Assembly: GCF_027706745.1 (NCBI RefSeq)
Contig: NZ_JAQFWP010000035.1
Coordinates: 1-64,000 of the forward strand
DNA length: 64,000 nt
Reading direction: 5' to 3'
DNA from: Nocardiopsis suaedae
GTDB lineage: Bacteria; Actinomycetota; Actinomycetes; Streptosporangiales; Streptosporangiaceae
In this document: piece after piece, positions 17,824 to 26,337 of the stretch
Layout of the letters: every line of letters begins with the position of its first letter
Numbering within the stretch: position 1 is the stretch's first letter
Program-made: the position numbers and the translations under genes
The notes under the pieces: model-generated
Told to the model about the DNA's origin: nothing
What the model saw: the letters and a program-made list of their open reading frames with translations, nothing else
The model's database searches: none

Positions 17824-19956
17824 TCATATCGGCAGGAACGGGCTCGGGGGGCCGTGCCAGGAGACGAACAACCGCTCCCTCGCCCTCGTGCAGGCCACAT
17901 AGAGCAGTGACCGCTGCGCCTCCAGGTCCGCCCGGTGCTGGTTCTCGTCCTGTTCGGCCGGGGTCACGTGGTCCATCAGCGGCAGTGCCGCCGCCGTCGC
18001 GCCGGTGACCGCGACGGCGCGGAACTCCAGGCCCTTCGCCCCGTGCATGGTGGTCACCCGGACCGATCCGGCCGCGTCCGTCACCGCCTGCTCCCGCGGG
18101 TTGAACGCGGCCGCGGGCAGCGACCGCGCCCGCAGGTGGGCGGCGACGGCGTCGCGCTGCCGGTTGGTGCGGGCCGTGACGCACACGTCGGCCGGGGCGA
18201 TGCCCTCCGCCAGCCAGGTCCGCACCTGCTCGGCGAGGGCGTCCAGCTCGGCGGGCTCGTCGGCGGCGCCGTGCAGCCGGGGCGCGGGGCCGCTGAGCAC
18301 GCACCGGTCGGCGCCCTCCGGCTCCGGGGCCGACCCGCCCAGCTCCTCGGTGGTGCGGCCGCCGACGATGCCCCCCGCCCAGTCGAGGATCTGCCGGGTG
18401 GTGCGGTAGTTGACCCGCAGCGGGTAGGAGCGGCCCACCACGTTGATGCCCAGCCGCTTGAAGGAGACCGTGTTGTCGTAGATGCGCTGGCGGTTGTCCC
18501 CGGCGATGAACAGGTCGTCCGGGCCTTCCGGCGCGGCGGCCCGCAGCGTGCGCCACTGCATCGGGTGCAGGTCCTGCGCCTCGTCCACGACGACGCTGGT
18601 GTAGGGCGGTTCGTGCCGCTCGGCCAGCAGCCGTGCCGCCTCGGCGTGCATCTCCTCGGCGGGCAGGGCGCGCCCCGTGCGCATGAGGGCGCGGGCGTCG
18701 CTGACGGCGTGCCACACGGCGCGCCGCTGGTCGGCGGCGAGCGCGGTGCTGCGCCCCCGCCGCGCGTCGGGGTCGAGGTAGCCCTCGAGGGTGGTGATCT
18801 GCTGGGCCATCACCACGTGCCGGTACTCCGAGTACAGGAAGTCCGGCGGGTAGGGCAGGCCGTGCTGGCGGGCGATGTTGGCGAACACGCCCCGGGTGTC
18901 GGTGCGCAGCCGGATGTCGGGGTGGGCCTTGCGCACCACGTCCAGGGCCACCTTGTCGATGGTGAGCACGTCCACGTCGTCCAGCAGCGCCGGGTCCAGC
19001 AGCAGGGCGAGGTTGCCCTTGAGCGACTCCACGAGCGCGTTCGTGAAGCTGGTGAGCAGGATGCGCCCGTCCAGCGGCAGGTTCTCGGCCAGGTGCTTGA
19101 CCCGGTGCAGGGCGACGACGGTCTTGCCGGTGCCGGGGCCGCCGGTGACCTTGGCCGGGCCGCCGAAGCGCGTGCGGTAGGCCAGGTCGCGCTGCTTGGG
19201 GTGGAGGAAGACGCGCCAGGCGTTGAACTCCCCGGCGAGCACGTCCTCGATCTCCTGGTCGTCGCCGACCACGATGACCCGCTCGCGGGTGTTGCGGATG
19301 GCGGCGTCGTAGTCGTCGGTGGAGACCGCGCCCACGCGCGGGCGGCGCGGGGCGACCACCTCCTCCTGCACCCGGCGCACCGGGTGGCCCTCGGCCAGCG
19401 CGGTCAGCACCTCGAACTGGTCCTGGGGCAGGGCGGGCCGCCAGGCGTGCAGCTCGGCGGGGGAGGAGAGGGTGCGGGCGAAGCGGCGGATCTCGGGGTC
19501 GACGCCGAGCCGCTCCAGGTCCCCGTCGGTGACGGCGTCGAAGGGGCCGTCCGGCCCCGCCCCGGACAGGGCCGCGGCGGGCTCGTCGGGGGCGGTCTTC
19601 TCCAGGGCGGCGGCGTCCCGGCGCTCCAGGGTGCCCATCACCCCGTTGACGTCGTGCCGGTGGTCCTGCGCCCAGCCCTCGGCGGTGTCCCGGGGCAGCA
19701 GGTGGACGAGCAGGAACGTCTCGCCGGACTCGGGGGCGAGCATCACCCCGGTCCAGGAGTCGCTGATGCGGAAGGTGCGCACCCGCGGGTCCTGCCCCTC
19801 GGGCAGGGCACTGATGCGCAGGTCGGGGTGGGCGAGCAGGGCCTCGAGGGGGAGCTCCCTGAACTTCCGGGTGGCCTCGCGCAGGCGCTCCCGTGTGGGC
19901 CGGTCGAGCTTGTCGTACTGGGGCAGACACGTCGCGTCGATGGCCAACTGGGGCAT
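17824..19956 (-). CDS. UvrD/Rep-like superfamily I helicase with N-terminal RelE-like domain
   Basis: This 710-residue protein has all core SF1 motifs: Walker A GGPGTGKT (272-279), DEAQD (458-462), RVNYRTTRQI, VTTMHGAKGLEF and LLYVACTRARERLFVS. Residues 1-105, before the helicase, resemble a RelE/ParE-type fold (alternating helices and strands ending FLLVHLLPRDTAEGWAQ). About 150 residues of unclear fold follow. It is probably a DNA or RNA translocase; the substrate is unknown. ATG 19956 has GAGGAGG. It has no obvious operon partner, though GNAT and YjiH lie upstream on the same strand. Confidence 0.85.
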   Translation of the reverse strand: MPQLAIDATCLPQYDKLDRPTRERLREATRKFRELPLEALLAHPDLRISALPEGQDPRVRTFRISDSWTGVMLAPESGETFLLVHLLPRDTAEGWAQDHRHDVNGVMGTLERRDAAALEKTAPDEPAAALSGAGPDGPFDAVTDGDLERLGVDPEIRRFARTLSSPAELHAWRPALPQDQFEVLTALAEGHPVRRVQEEVVAPRRPRVGAVSTDDYDAAIRNTRERVIVVGDDQEIEDVLAGEFNAWRVFLHPKQRDLAYRTRFGGPAKVTGGPGTGKTVVALHRVKHLAENLPLDGRILLTSFTNALVESLKGNLALLLDPALLDDVDVLTIDKVALDVVRKAHPDIRLRTDTRGVFANIARQHGLPYPPDFLYSEYRHVVMAQQITTLEGYLDPDARRGRSTALAADQRRAVWHAVSDARALMRTGRALPAEEMHAEAARLLAERHEPPYTSVVVDEAQDLHPMQWRTLRAAAPEGPDDLFIAGDNRQRIYDNTVSFKRLGINVVGRSYPLRVNYRTTRQILDWAGGIVGGRTTEELGGSAPEPEGADRCVLSGPAPRLHGAADEPAELDALAEQVRTWLAEGIAPADVCVTARTNRQRDAVAAHLRARSLPAAAFNPREQAVTDAAGSVRVTTMHGAKGLEFRAVAVTGATAAALPLMDHVTPAEQDENQHRADLEAQRSLLYVACTRARERLFVSWHGPPSPFLPI

Positions 19957-20056
19957 GGGCCTCCTCAGGTCCGGCGCGGGCCGCTTGCGTCTCGCCTTAC
20001 ATGCCCGTTTCTATCGGAAAGGGGGGACAAACCTCCCGTGTGGCCCGATCCGGCCA

Positions 20057-20518
20057 TCAAGTCCCCGGAAGGCCGACCTCTTTGGCGTAGAAGTGCGCGA
20101 GCGGGTCGTCCTTGTACGGCCCCCACGGCTCTGCGGGGGCGTACCCGCTCGACCGGTACAGCTCGACGGCCTCGGGCTGCAGGTCGCCCGTCATCAGCAG
20201 GACCCGACGCCACCCGGCGCGCGCGGCGTCGGCCTCCAGGTGGGCGAGCATGGCGCGGGCCAGGCCGCGCCCGCGGTCCTGTGCGCGCACGTACATGCGC
20301 TTGACCTCCGCAGCCCCTCGGTGGACCCGCCATCCCCCGCAGGCGACCGGGCGCCCGCCGTCGTACCCGACGGCGAACGCCCCGTTGGGCGGGGCGAACT
20401 CCTCCGGGGCGACGGGGGTCTCGTCCTCGTCTCCGTAGCGGTCGATGTACTCCTTCTGCAGTTCGGCGATGAGCGCACGGGCGTCGGGGTGCGCATAGGC
20501 GACGGTGCGGATGTCCAT
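20057..20518 (-). CDS. GNAT family N-acetyltransferase
   Basis: This 153-residue protein shows the acetyl-CoA binding signature VKRMYVRAQDRGRGLARAML and the C-terminal LYRSSGYAPAE motif. Substrate unknown. TAGCAT on the minus strand (20532-20527) ends 8 nt before the ATG and overlaps the TAG stop of the upstream YjiH gene, so it may be transcribed leaderlessly from within that stop codon. Confidence 0.87.
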   Translation of the reverse strand: MDIRTVAYAHPDARALIAELQKEYIDRYGDEDETPVAPEEFAPPNGAFAVGYDGGRPVACGGWRVHRGAAEVKRMYVRAQDRGRGLARAMLAHLEADAARAGWRRVLLMTGDLQPEAVELYRSSGYAPAEPWGPYKDDPLAHFYAKEVGLPGT

Positions 20519-20529
20519 GGGCGGAGATG

Positions 20530-21885
20530 CTAGAACACGAGGTGCACGATGAGGGCGATGAGCGGGATCGAGATGGCCGTCCGCAGAACGAACAGCGCCA
20601 GGCAGTCCCGCAGCCGGATCGGCACGTCCAGTTCCAGCAGCAGCGGAATGGTCGCCGAGAAGAACAGCAGCTGGGTCAACGACAGCACCGCCACGAAGAA
20701 CTTGGCCTCGACGGCGGCACCGGTGGCGAACAATGCCGGCAGGAACATCTCGCTGACCCCCACCAGGGAGGCCGGGGCGACGATGTCGGCGTCGGGGATG
20801 CCCAGCAGCGCGATCACCGGCTCCAGCGGCCGCCCGAGCCAGTCGAAGACGGGGGTGTGCTGGGCGGCCAGCACCGCGGCCGTGCCCACCGCCAGGATCG
20901 TCGGCAGGATCACCAGCGCCAGGCGCAGCCCTTCGGCGAACCCGGTGGCGCACTCGCGGCCCACGCCCTGTGCGGTGCCCGCGCGCTCGACCGCCCGCCG
21001 CACGGCGGTGCGCAGCAGCGCCCCCTCCGGCTCGGGCTCGGGGCGGGGGTCGGCCGCGTAGGTGTCGGGCTTGCGCGACAGCGGCGGGATGCGCACCAGG
21101 ACCACGGCCAGGACCACCGACAGCAGCAGCACCGACCCCACGATCAGCGGGAAGTAGGGCATCAGGTCCAGCGTGGCGGCGACCACGGCGAAGAAGCCCA
21201 GGCTGACGCTGCTGAAGCAGGTGGCGATGGTGGCCGACTCCCGGGCGGTGTAGCGGCCCTCCAGGTACATGCGGTTGGTGACGTAGAGCCCGATGGAGTA
21301 GGAGCCCACGAACGACGCCAGTGCGTCCAGCGCGCCGCGCCCGGGCACCTTGAACAGCGGGCGCATCACCGGCCGGGCGAGCGTGCCGATGAACTCCAGG
21401 CCGCCGTAGGAGACCAGCAGCGTCACGAACACCGCGCCGATCGGCACGATCACCGCCACCGCGGTGACGACGCTGCCGAAGATCATCGGTCCGACGCCCT
21501 CGTCCAGCACGGTGGCCGGGCCGAGCCCGGACACCACCATCACCGCCAGCACCGCCCCGGCGATGCGGATGAGCGTGAACGCCCAGCCGGTGGCGAACGG
21601 CGACAGGTCGATGGGCCCGGTGCGGCCCCGTGTCCGCTGCGCCTTGGCGGCGGCGGTGAGCACCGCCGACAGGGCGACCATGGCCAGCACCGTGTACTCC
21701 ACGACCGTGGGCGCGCCGTCCCGGATCGCGCTGACCAGCAGGTCGAAGGGGATGGTCCAGGCGCCGTCGACGCGCAGCGGCAGGAGGAAGAAGAACAGCC
21801 CGGTGAGGGTGGCGGCGGCGAACCGGAGGGCCGCGGTGCGGGGAGGCGCCGCGGCCTCGGCCGCGGCCCGGGGGGTGTCTGTCAT
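20530..21885 (-). CDS. YjiH family membrane protein (nucleoside-recognition/Gate domain)
   Basis: The 451-residue integral membrane protein has about ten hydrophobic segments and two Gate-like regions, including SFVGSYSIGLYVTNRMYLEGRYTARESATIATCFSSVS in two parts and GVSEMFLPAL. The family is annotated as YjiH-like; transport of small solutes is presumed but unproven. ATG 21885 has GGAGGT. It is divergent from the STAND gene across a 336-bp region. Confidence 0.8.
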   Translation of the reverse strand: MTDTPRAAAEAAAPPRTAALRFAAATLTGLFFFLLPLRVDGAWTIPFDLLVSAIRDGAPTVVEYTVLAMVALSAVLTAAAKAQRTRGRTGPIDLSPFATGWAFTLIRIAGAVLAVMVVSGLGPATVLDEGVGPMIFGSVVTAVAVIVPIGAVFVTLLVSYGGLEFIGTLARPVMRPLFKVPGRGALDALASFVGSYSIGLYVTNRMYLEGRYTARESATIATCFSSVSLGFFAVVAATLDLMPYFPLIVGSVLLLSVVLAVVLVRIPPLSRKPDTYAADPRPEPEPEGALLRTAVRRAVERAGTAQGVGRECATGFAEGLRLALVILPTILAVGTAAVLAAQHTPVFDWLGRPLEPVIALLGIPDADIVAPASLVGVSEMFLPALFATGAAVEAKFFVAVLSLTQLLFFSATIPLLLELDVPIRLRDCLALFVLRTAISIPLIALIVHLVF

Positions 21886-22221
21886 GGGGAGACCTCCGCG
21901 ACGGGGTGGGACGCGGCCCATTGTTCGCCAGGTCACACCGCCCGCCCCGGCCTTCTGGGTCCCCTGCGGCGGGCGCGGTCCGCTATATCCCCTGTGACCT
22001 GCGAAGACGACATCCGCCGTGTCCCGGATTTCAGACAGGAGTTGGGTTCCGGTGCGGATCCGGCCGGTTTCGGGCGCGGGTCGAACCAGGCCGCCGCAGG
22101 GGGCGTCCGAATCGGTGGCCCCACGGGTGCGGGCGGCCCCCGGGACGGATGCGGGATCCGGGGAACGGCGGGCGGTCTGAGACCATCGGGGCGGTACCCC
22201 CGGGCCGGGAAGAAGGAGCGG
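21886..22221. promoter_or_regulatory. Divergent control region between YjiH and STAND genes
   Basis: The region holds a widely spaced inverted repeat, CAGGTCACA (21929-21937) and TGTGACCTG (21993-22001), with TATATC (21984-21989), a possible -10 on either strand, just inside the right arm. AAGGAG before 22222 is the STAND ribosome binding site. No gene is supported here. Confidence 0.4.
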
Positions 22222-25200
22222 ATGACCGAGCGCACCCCCCAGCGGCGGCGCCCCGCCGAGGCGCTCTCCCGCCGCCGCCTGGGCGCCTACGCCGCCGCCT
22301 GGACGGCCTGGGGCGGGCTCTCCATCACCGCCACCGTCCTGCAGAACGCGCCCGACCTCCTCGACTGGCTGCCCAACGAGGCGATCTGGGGCCTGGTCGT
22401 CATCGGCGCCCTGGCCCAGCTCCCGTTCATCGTGCGCGACGTGCGGCGCCGTGCCGTGGGCCGTGTCCCGACCCCCTTCTGGCGCGAGGGCCGCGGCAAG
22501 AACCTGCTCCACCCCGAACCCCACTTCACCGGGTACGGCGCGCAGCAGCGGCAGATGCTCCGGCTCTTCCGGGGCTTCCCCAGGCCCGGGCAGCGCGGCC
22601 TGGCCGACCGGCTGCGCTCCTGGCGGCGCCGGGGGCGGCAGCGCCCGCCGCTGGTGGTCGTGGTCACCGGCGCCCCGGGCACCGGCAAGAGCCAGCTCGC
22701 CAACCGCGTCGCCCGCTATGTGACCGAGCGCTTCCCCGACGACCCCCGCTGGGTGGACCTGACCACCGGCACCAGCCCCGACGAGGAGGACGGGAACGGC
22801 GCCGACGACCCGAGCGGGCCCGGCGGGCCCGGCTGGACCCTGATCCGTGTGCTGCCCCGGCGGCTGCGGCGGCTCCCCGGACTGGGCGCCGGCCCCGACG
22901 GCGACGACGATCCGGACGCCGAACGGAAGGCCGCGCTGGCCGCCGAGTTCGCGGCGGCGGCCTCCGCGCGCCCCCGCCCCGTCGCCGACCTGCTGGAGGA
23001 GCTGCTCGGCGCTTCCGGGGACAGCCCCCGCGGCCCGCGCCGCCACCTGGAGGAGGCCTGGCGCAGCCGCACCGCCGGGCGCCGCCTGCTGCTGGTGCTG
23101 GAGAACGCCGAGGACCCCCGCCAGGTCGAGCCGCTCCTGCCGAACAGTCCCGACAGCGCGGTCATCGTGACCGCTCGCGCCCCCTTCCACGACGCCGGGT
23201 TCGACTTCGAGAGCGTCTACCTGGAAGGGCTGACCGACGACGAGGGCGCCGAACTGCTCGACCTCCAGGTCGACCTCCCCGCCGACCCCGCCGAGCGGGA
23301 GGAGGAGCGCCTCCTGCGCCGCTCGATCGCCGCGCACTGCCACGGCCTGCCGCTCGCGCTGAAGATGTGCGGCACCCGCCTGGCCTCGCACAGCGGGGAG
23401 GACACGCGGGAGCTGCTGGAGAAGCTGCGCAGCTCCTCGGTCACCCCGCTGCTGGGGCCCACCGGGTTCCCCACCTCCTTCCTGGGGGTCTTCCGGCTCT
23501 GCGGCACCCAGGCCGCACGCCTGCTGCACCGCATGGCCGCCACCGGCATGCAGGAGGCCGCCGACTACAGCGCCGCCGCGCTGCTGGACCTCGACCGCCG
23601 CCGCGCCGACGCGGTCCTGAAGGAGCTGGCGGGCCTGTCGCTGATCGAGCCCATCGGCAGCGCCGAGGACGGGGTCCAGCGCTACCGGCAGCACCAGCTC
23701 GTGCACGACACCATGCGCAAACTGGGCCCGGCCGAACTGGGCGTGGACCCCGACGAGGCCCTCGCGGCCTGGTCCGACGGACAGGTCGCGGCGGCCGGGC
23801 GGCGCCTGGTGGCCGCCTACACCTGGATGGTCGAGCGGGCCGCCGCGGACCTGCACCGGGTCGACGCGGGCTTCCCGCAGCCGCCGATCGCCGGTCCCGC
23901 CCCCGGGCCCGGCGACGACGGCGGCCTCGGCCTGGCCGGTCCGGAGAGTCCTCCGGCCTGGCTGGACCGGGAGCGCGAGGTGCTCCTGGGGTGCCTGTGG
24001 CTGGCCGCCGACGCGGGCCACGTCGGTCTGGGCTGGCGCCTGGCCCGTTCCGTCGCCGTCATGTGCCAGGTGCTGCGCGCCCACTGGAGCGAGTGGGACC
24101 AGGCGGTCGAGGCCCAGCTCGCGTTCGCCTACGGCCACGGGGACCTGCACGCGCTCGGAATGGCCCTGCTGGACGCCTCGGAACTGTCCGGCGCGCGCGG
24201 GCAGTACCGGCCCGGCATCATCTACGCCGAGCGCGCCCTCTACGCCTTCGAACAGCAGGGCGTCGACGAGCGCTGGTTGGCGCGGGCGCACCGCGCACGC
24301 GGAGTGTGCCTGCAGCGCTGGGGCGAGCTCGACCGGGCCAAGGACGAGCTGGAGCGCGCCGAGGCCGTGATGTCCCGGCACGGCGAGCGGTGGTGGCGCG
24401 CGCGTGCGCTGTACAACCTCGCCGAGCTCAACGCCGACATCGGCCACACCGGCCCCGCTTCGGACCTCCTGCGCTGGGCATGCGACATCTTCGCCGAGGA
24501 GGGCGACACCGGTCAGAGCGACCTGGCCCGCGTGCTCCTCGCCGAGGTCCACGCGGTCGAGGGGCGGCAGCTCCGGGCCTGGTACGAGCTGACCGACATG
24601 AGCGAGCGCTTCCGCGCCGAGGGGCGGCTCTGGTACGCCGCCCAGTGCCTGCGCGCGCTCGGCGGGCTGGAGGAGTCCGTGCTGCGCGCGCAGTGGCGCA
24701 TGGTCGAGTCGCGGCTCAGGGAGCTGAACCGCATCGCCAAGCGGGCCAGCTTCGATGCCGAGGCCCTGCGGAAGGTACGGGGCCCCGGCGCCACCGCGGC
24801 TCTGGGAGGGGCGGTGCAGGACGCCCGCGGCCGCCGCGACCGCCTCGGCGCCGAACTCGCCGACCTGGTCGGCGACGCGGAGGCCGCCCACGCGGTGCGC
24901 GAGCGGCCCGAGCCGCAGGTGCTGCGGCGCACGGGCCGGCGGTTGCGCCGGGCCTGGTCCGCGCGCCGCCGCCGCGAGATGGTGCAGGAGTCGATCGTGC
25001 TCATGGAGCGGATGGGCGACGAGTGGGGGGTGCACCGCGCCCGCGTGACCCTGGGGCGGGTGCTCGTCGCCGCCGAGAGGTTCCGCGAGGCCGACGCGGC
25101 GTTCCGGAGCGCGGCCGAGGGGTTCGCCTCGCTCAGCCAGGCCGGACAGCGCTCCGGCGAGCCCGGCGACAAGCGCTGGGAGGCGCGCACCCACCACATC

Positions 25201-25617
25201 GCCGCCGAGGACGTCTACCGCAAGGCGTCCCCTCCCGGCCAGGCGGTGGAGCGCACGGTCCCGTCGCGGTACTCCGAGCCGCTGAAGACCGCCCAGGGGC
25301 ATGCCCTGGAGGCGATGCGGCTGTACCGGGAGCGGGGTAACTCCTCAGGGGAGGTCGCCGCGCGCATCCTGCTCGCCCGCATCATGTGGGTGGACGGTGC
25401 CTTCAAACGGGCGGTCGCCCACCACCTCAAGGAAGCGCGCGACCAGGCCTCCGAGCAGTTGGAGCGCACGGCGGACCAGGCCTCCGAGGAGCTGGGGCGG
25501 GCGGCGGTGCAAGCGGCCGAGCACGGCTGGGAGGACCTGTACGCCGAGGCCGCCGGGCTCCACAGCACGATCGCCGAGCACTACCCCGAGGTCGCGCGCC
25601 GATGGCCGATCCACTGA
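22222..25617 (+). CDS. Membrane-anchored STAND (NB-ARC-like) ATPase with TPR repeats
   Basis: This 1131-residue protein has two hydrophobic segments near its N-terminus (about 22-41 and 54-71), then a STAND ATPase with Walker A GAPGTGKS (150-157), a Walker B-like LLLVLEN (289-295, Glu where Asp is usual), GLPLAL and a following winged-helix region. From about residue 590 it is alpha-helical with tetratricopeptide-like repeats. There is no SARP, trypsin, TIR or other effector domain at the N-terminus. STAND proteins are signal-activated switches; the membrane anchor suggests envelope sensing. AAGGAG precedes ATG 22222. SanA/YdcF and helical-repeat genes follow on the same strand. Confidence 0.82.
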   Translation: MTERTPQRRRPAEALSRRRLGAYAAAWTAWGGLSITATVLQNAPDLLDWLPNEAIWGLVVIGALAQLPFIVRDVRRRAVGRVPTPFWREGRGKNLLHPEPHFTGYGAQQRQMLRLFRGFPRPGQRGLADRLRSWRRRGRQRPPLVVVVTGAPGTGKSQLANRVARYVTERFPDDPRWVDLTTGTSPDEEDGNGADDPSGPGGPGWTLIRVLPRRLRRLPGLGAGPDGDDDPDAERKAALAAEFAAAASARPRPVADLLEELLGASGDSPRGPRRHLEEAWRSRTAGRRLLLVLENAEDPRQVEPLLPNSPDSAVIVTARAPFHDAGFDFESVYLEGLTDDEGAELLDLQVDLPADPAEREEERLLRRSIAAHCHGLPLALKMCGTRLASHSGEDTRELLEKLRSSSVTPLLGPTGFPTSFLGVFRLCGTQAARLLHRMAATGMQEAADYSAAALLDLDRRRADAVLKELAGLSLIEPIGSAEDGVQRYRQHQLVHDTMRKLGPAELGVDPDEALAAWSDGQVAAAGRRLVAAYTWMVERAAADLHRVDAGFPQPPIAGPAPGPGDDGGLGLAGPESPPAWLDREREVLLGCLWLAADAGHVGLGWRLARSVAVMCQVLRAHWSEWDQAVEAQLAFAYGHGDLHALGMALLDASELSGARGQYRPGIIYAERALYAFEQQGVDERWLARAHRARGVCLQRWGELDRAKDELERAEAVMSRHGERWWRARALYNLAELNADIGHTGPASDLLRWACDIFAEEGDTGQSDLARVLLAEVHAVEGRQLRAWYELTDMSERFRAEGRLWYAAQCLRALGGLEESVLRAQWRMVESRLRELNRIAKRASFDAEALRKVRGPGATAALGGAVQDARGRRDRLGAELADLVGDAEAAHAVRERPEPQVLRRTGRRLRRAWSARRRREMVQESIVLMERMGDEWGVHRARVTLGRVLVAAERFREADAAFRSAAEGFASLSQAGQRSGEPGDKRWEARTHHIAAEDVYRKASPPGQAVERTVPSRYSEPLKTAQGHALEAMRLYRERGNSSGEVAARILLARIMWVDGAFKRAVAHHLKEARDQASEQLERTADQASEELGRAAVQAAEHGWEDLYAEAAGLHSTIAEHYPEVARRWPIH

Positions 25618-25641
25618 GTGCGGGCCCGGTAGGGTCGCCTT

Positions 25642-26328
25642 GTGGGAGCAGCGAAACGGGCGGCACTGGCCGCAGGGAGCGCGGCGGCCGCGGCCCTCGG
25701 GCCGACGGCCTGGGTGCAGGCGGCCGCCCTGAGGCGCCGGTTCGGCCCCGAGGAGGTGCCCGACCGGCCGGTGGCCGTCGTACTGGGGGCGGGGATGAAG
25801 CCGCACGGCCCGTCCCTGCTGCTGGCGCGCCGCCTCGACCTGGCCGCGTTCCTGCACGGCGCGGGGCGCGTGCGGGCGGTGCTGGTCTCGGGCGACAACC
25901 GGGCGGTCTCGGGGCGCGAGACCGACGGCATGGCCGACTACCTGGCCGAGGCCGGCGTGCCCCCGGCGTGCATCGCCGCCGACCCCTACGGCTTCCGTAC
26001 CTGGGACAGTTTCGTGCGCGCCCGTGACGTCTACGGGATCAACGCCGCCACCGTCGTCACCCAGGAGTTCCACCTGCCGCGCGCGCTGCTGCTGGCCCTG
26101 GCGGCCGGGATCGACGCCGTCGGCGTGGGCGACCGCAGCTGGCGCGTGCGGGCCCGCGCCACCGCCCTGGGGTACGCGCGCGAGGTCGGCGCCAACGCCC
26201 GCGCCCTGGGCGACGCCTTGGCACGCCCCGAGCCGTACCGCACCTGCCAGCCCCGGGACGACGTGCGCGACGCGCTGCTGGCGGCGGACGCCCTCCGGGT
26301 CGCGTCGGAGGCGTCCGAAAGGGGATAA
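25642..26328 (+). CDS. SanA/YdcF-like DUF218 membrane protein (copy 1)
   Basis: The 228-residue protein has a short hydrophobic N-terminal segment and a DUF218 domain: VAVVLGAGM, RLDLAAFLHGAGRVRAVLVSGDN, YLAEAGVP, DPYGFRTWDS and VVTQEFHLPRAL. SanA in enterobacteria affects envelope permeability to vancomycin. TAGGGT (25630-25635) ends 6 nt before GTG 25642, indicating a leaderless transcript. A clear paralogue of the same length is encoded on the opposite strand at 27825-28511. Confidence 0.87.
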   Translation: MGAAKRAALAAGSAAAAALGPTAWVQAAALRRRFGPEEVPDRPVAVVLGAGMKPHGPSLLLARRLDLAAFLHGAGRVRAVLVSGDNRAVSGRETDGMADYLAEAGVPPACIAADPYGFRTWDSFVRARDVYGINAATVVTQEFHLPRALLLALAAGIDAVGVGDRSWRVRARATALGYAREVGANARALGDALARPEPYRTCQPRDDVRDALLAADALRVASEASERG

Positions 26329-26337
26329 TCGGTTCCC

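Noticed and set aside
17824-19956. GajB-like helicase of a Gabija defence pair
   Set aside because: No GajA-type OLD nuclease gene adjoins it, and the extra N-terminal domain and length differ from GajB.
20530-25302. A minus-strand open frame of about 1590 codons antisense to the STAND gene
   Set aside because: Only the YjiH part (20530-21885) shows real protein features. The rest is Gly/Ala/Arg/Gln-rich shadow coding caused by high GC at third positions opposite the STAND gene.
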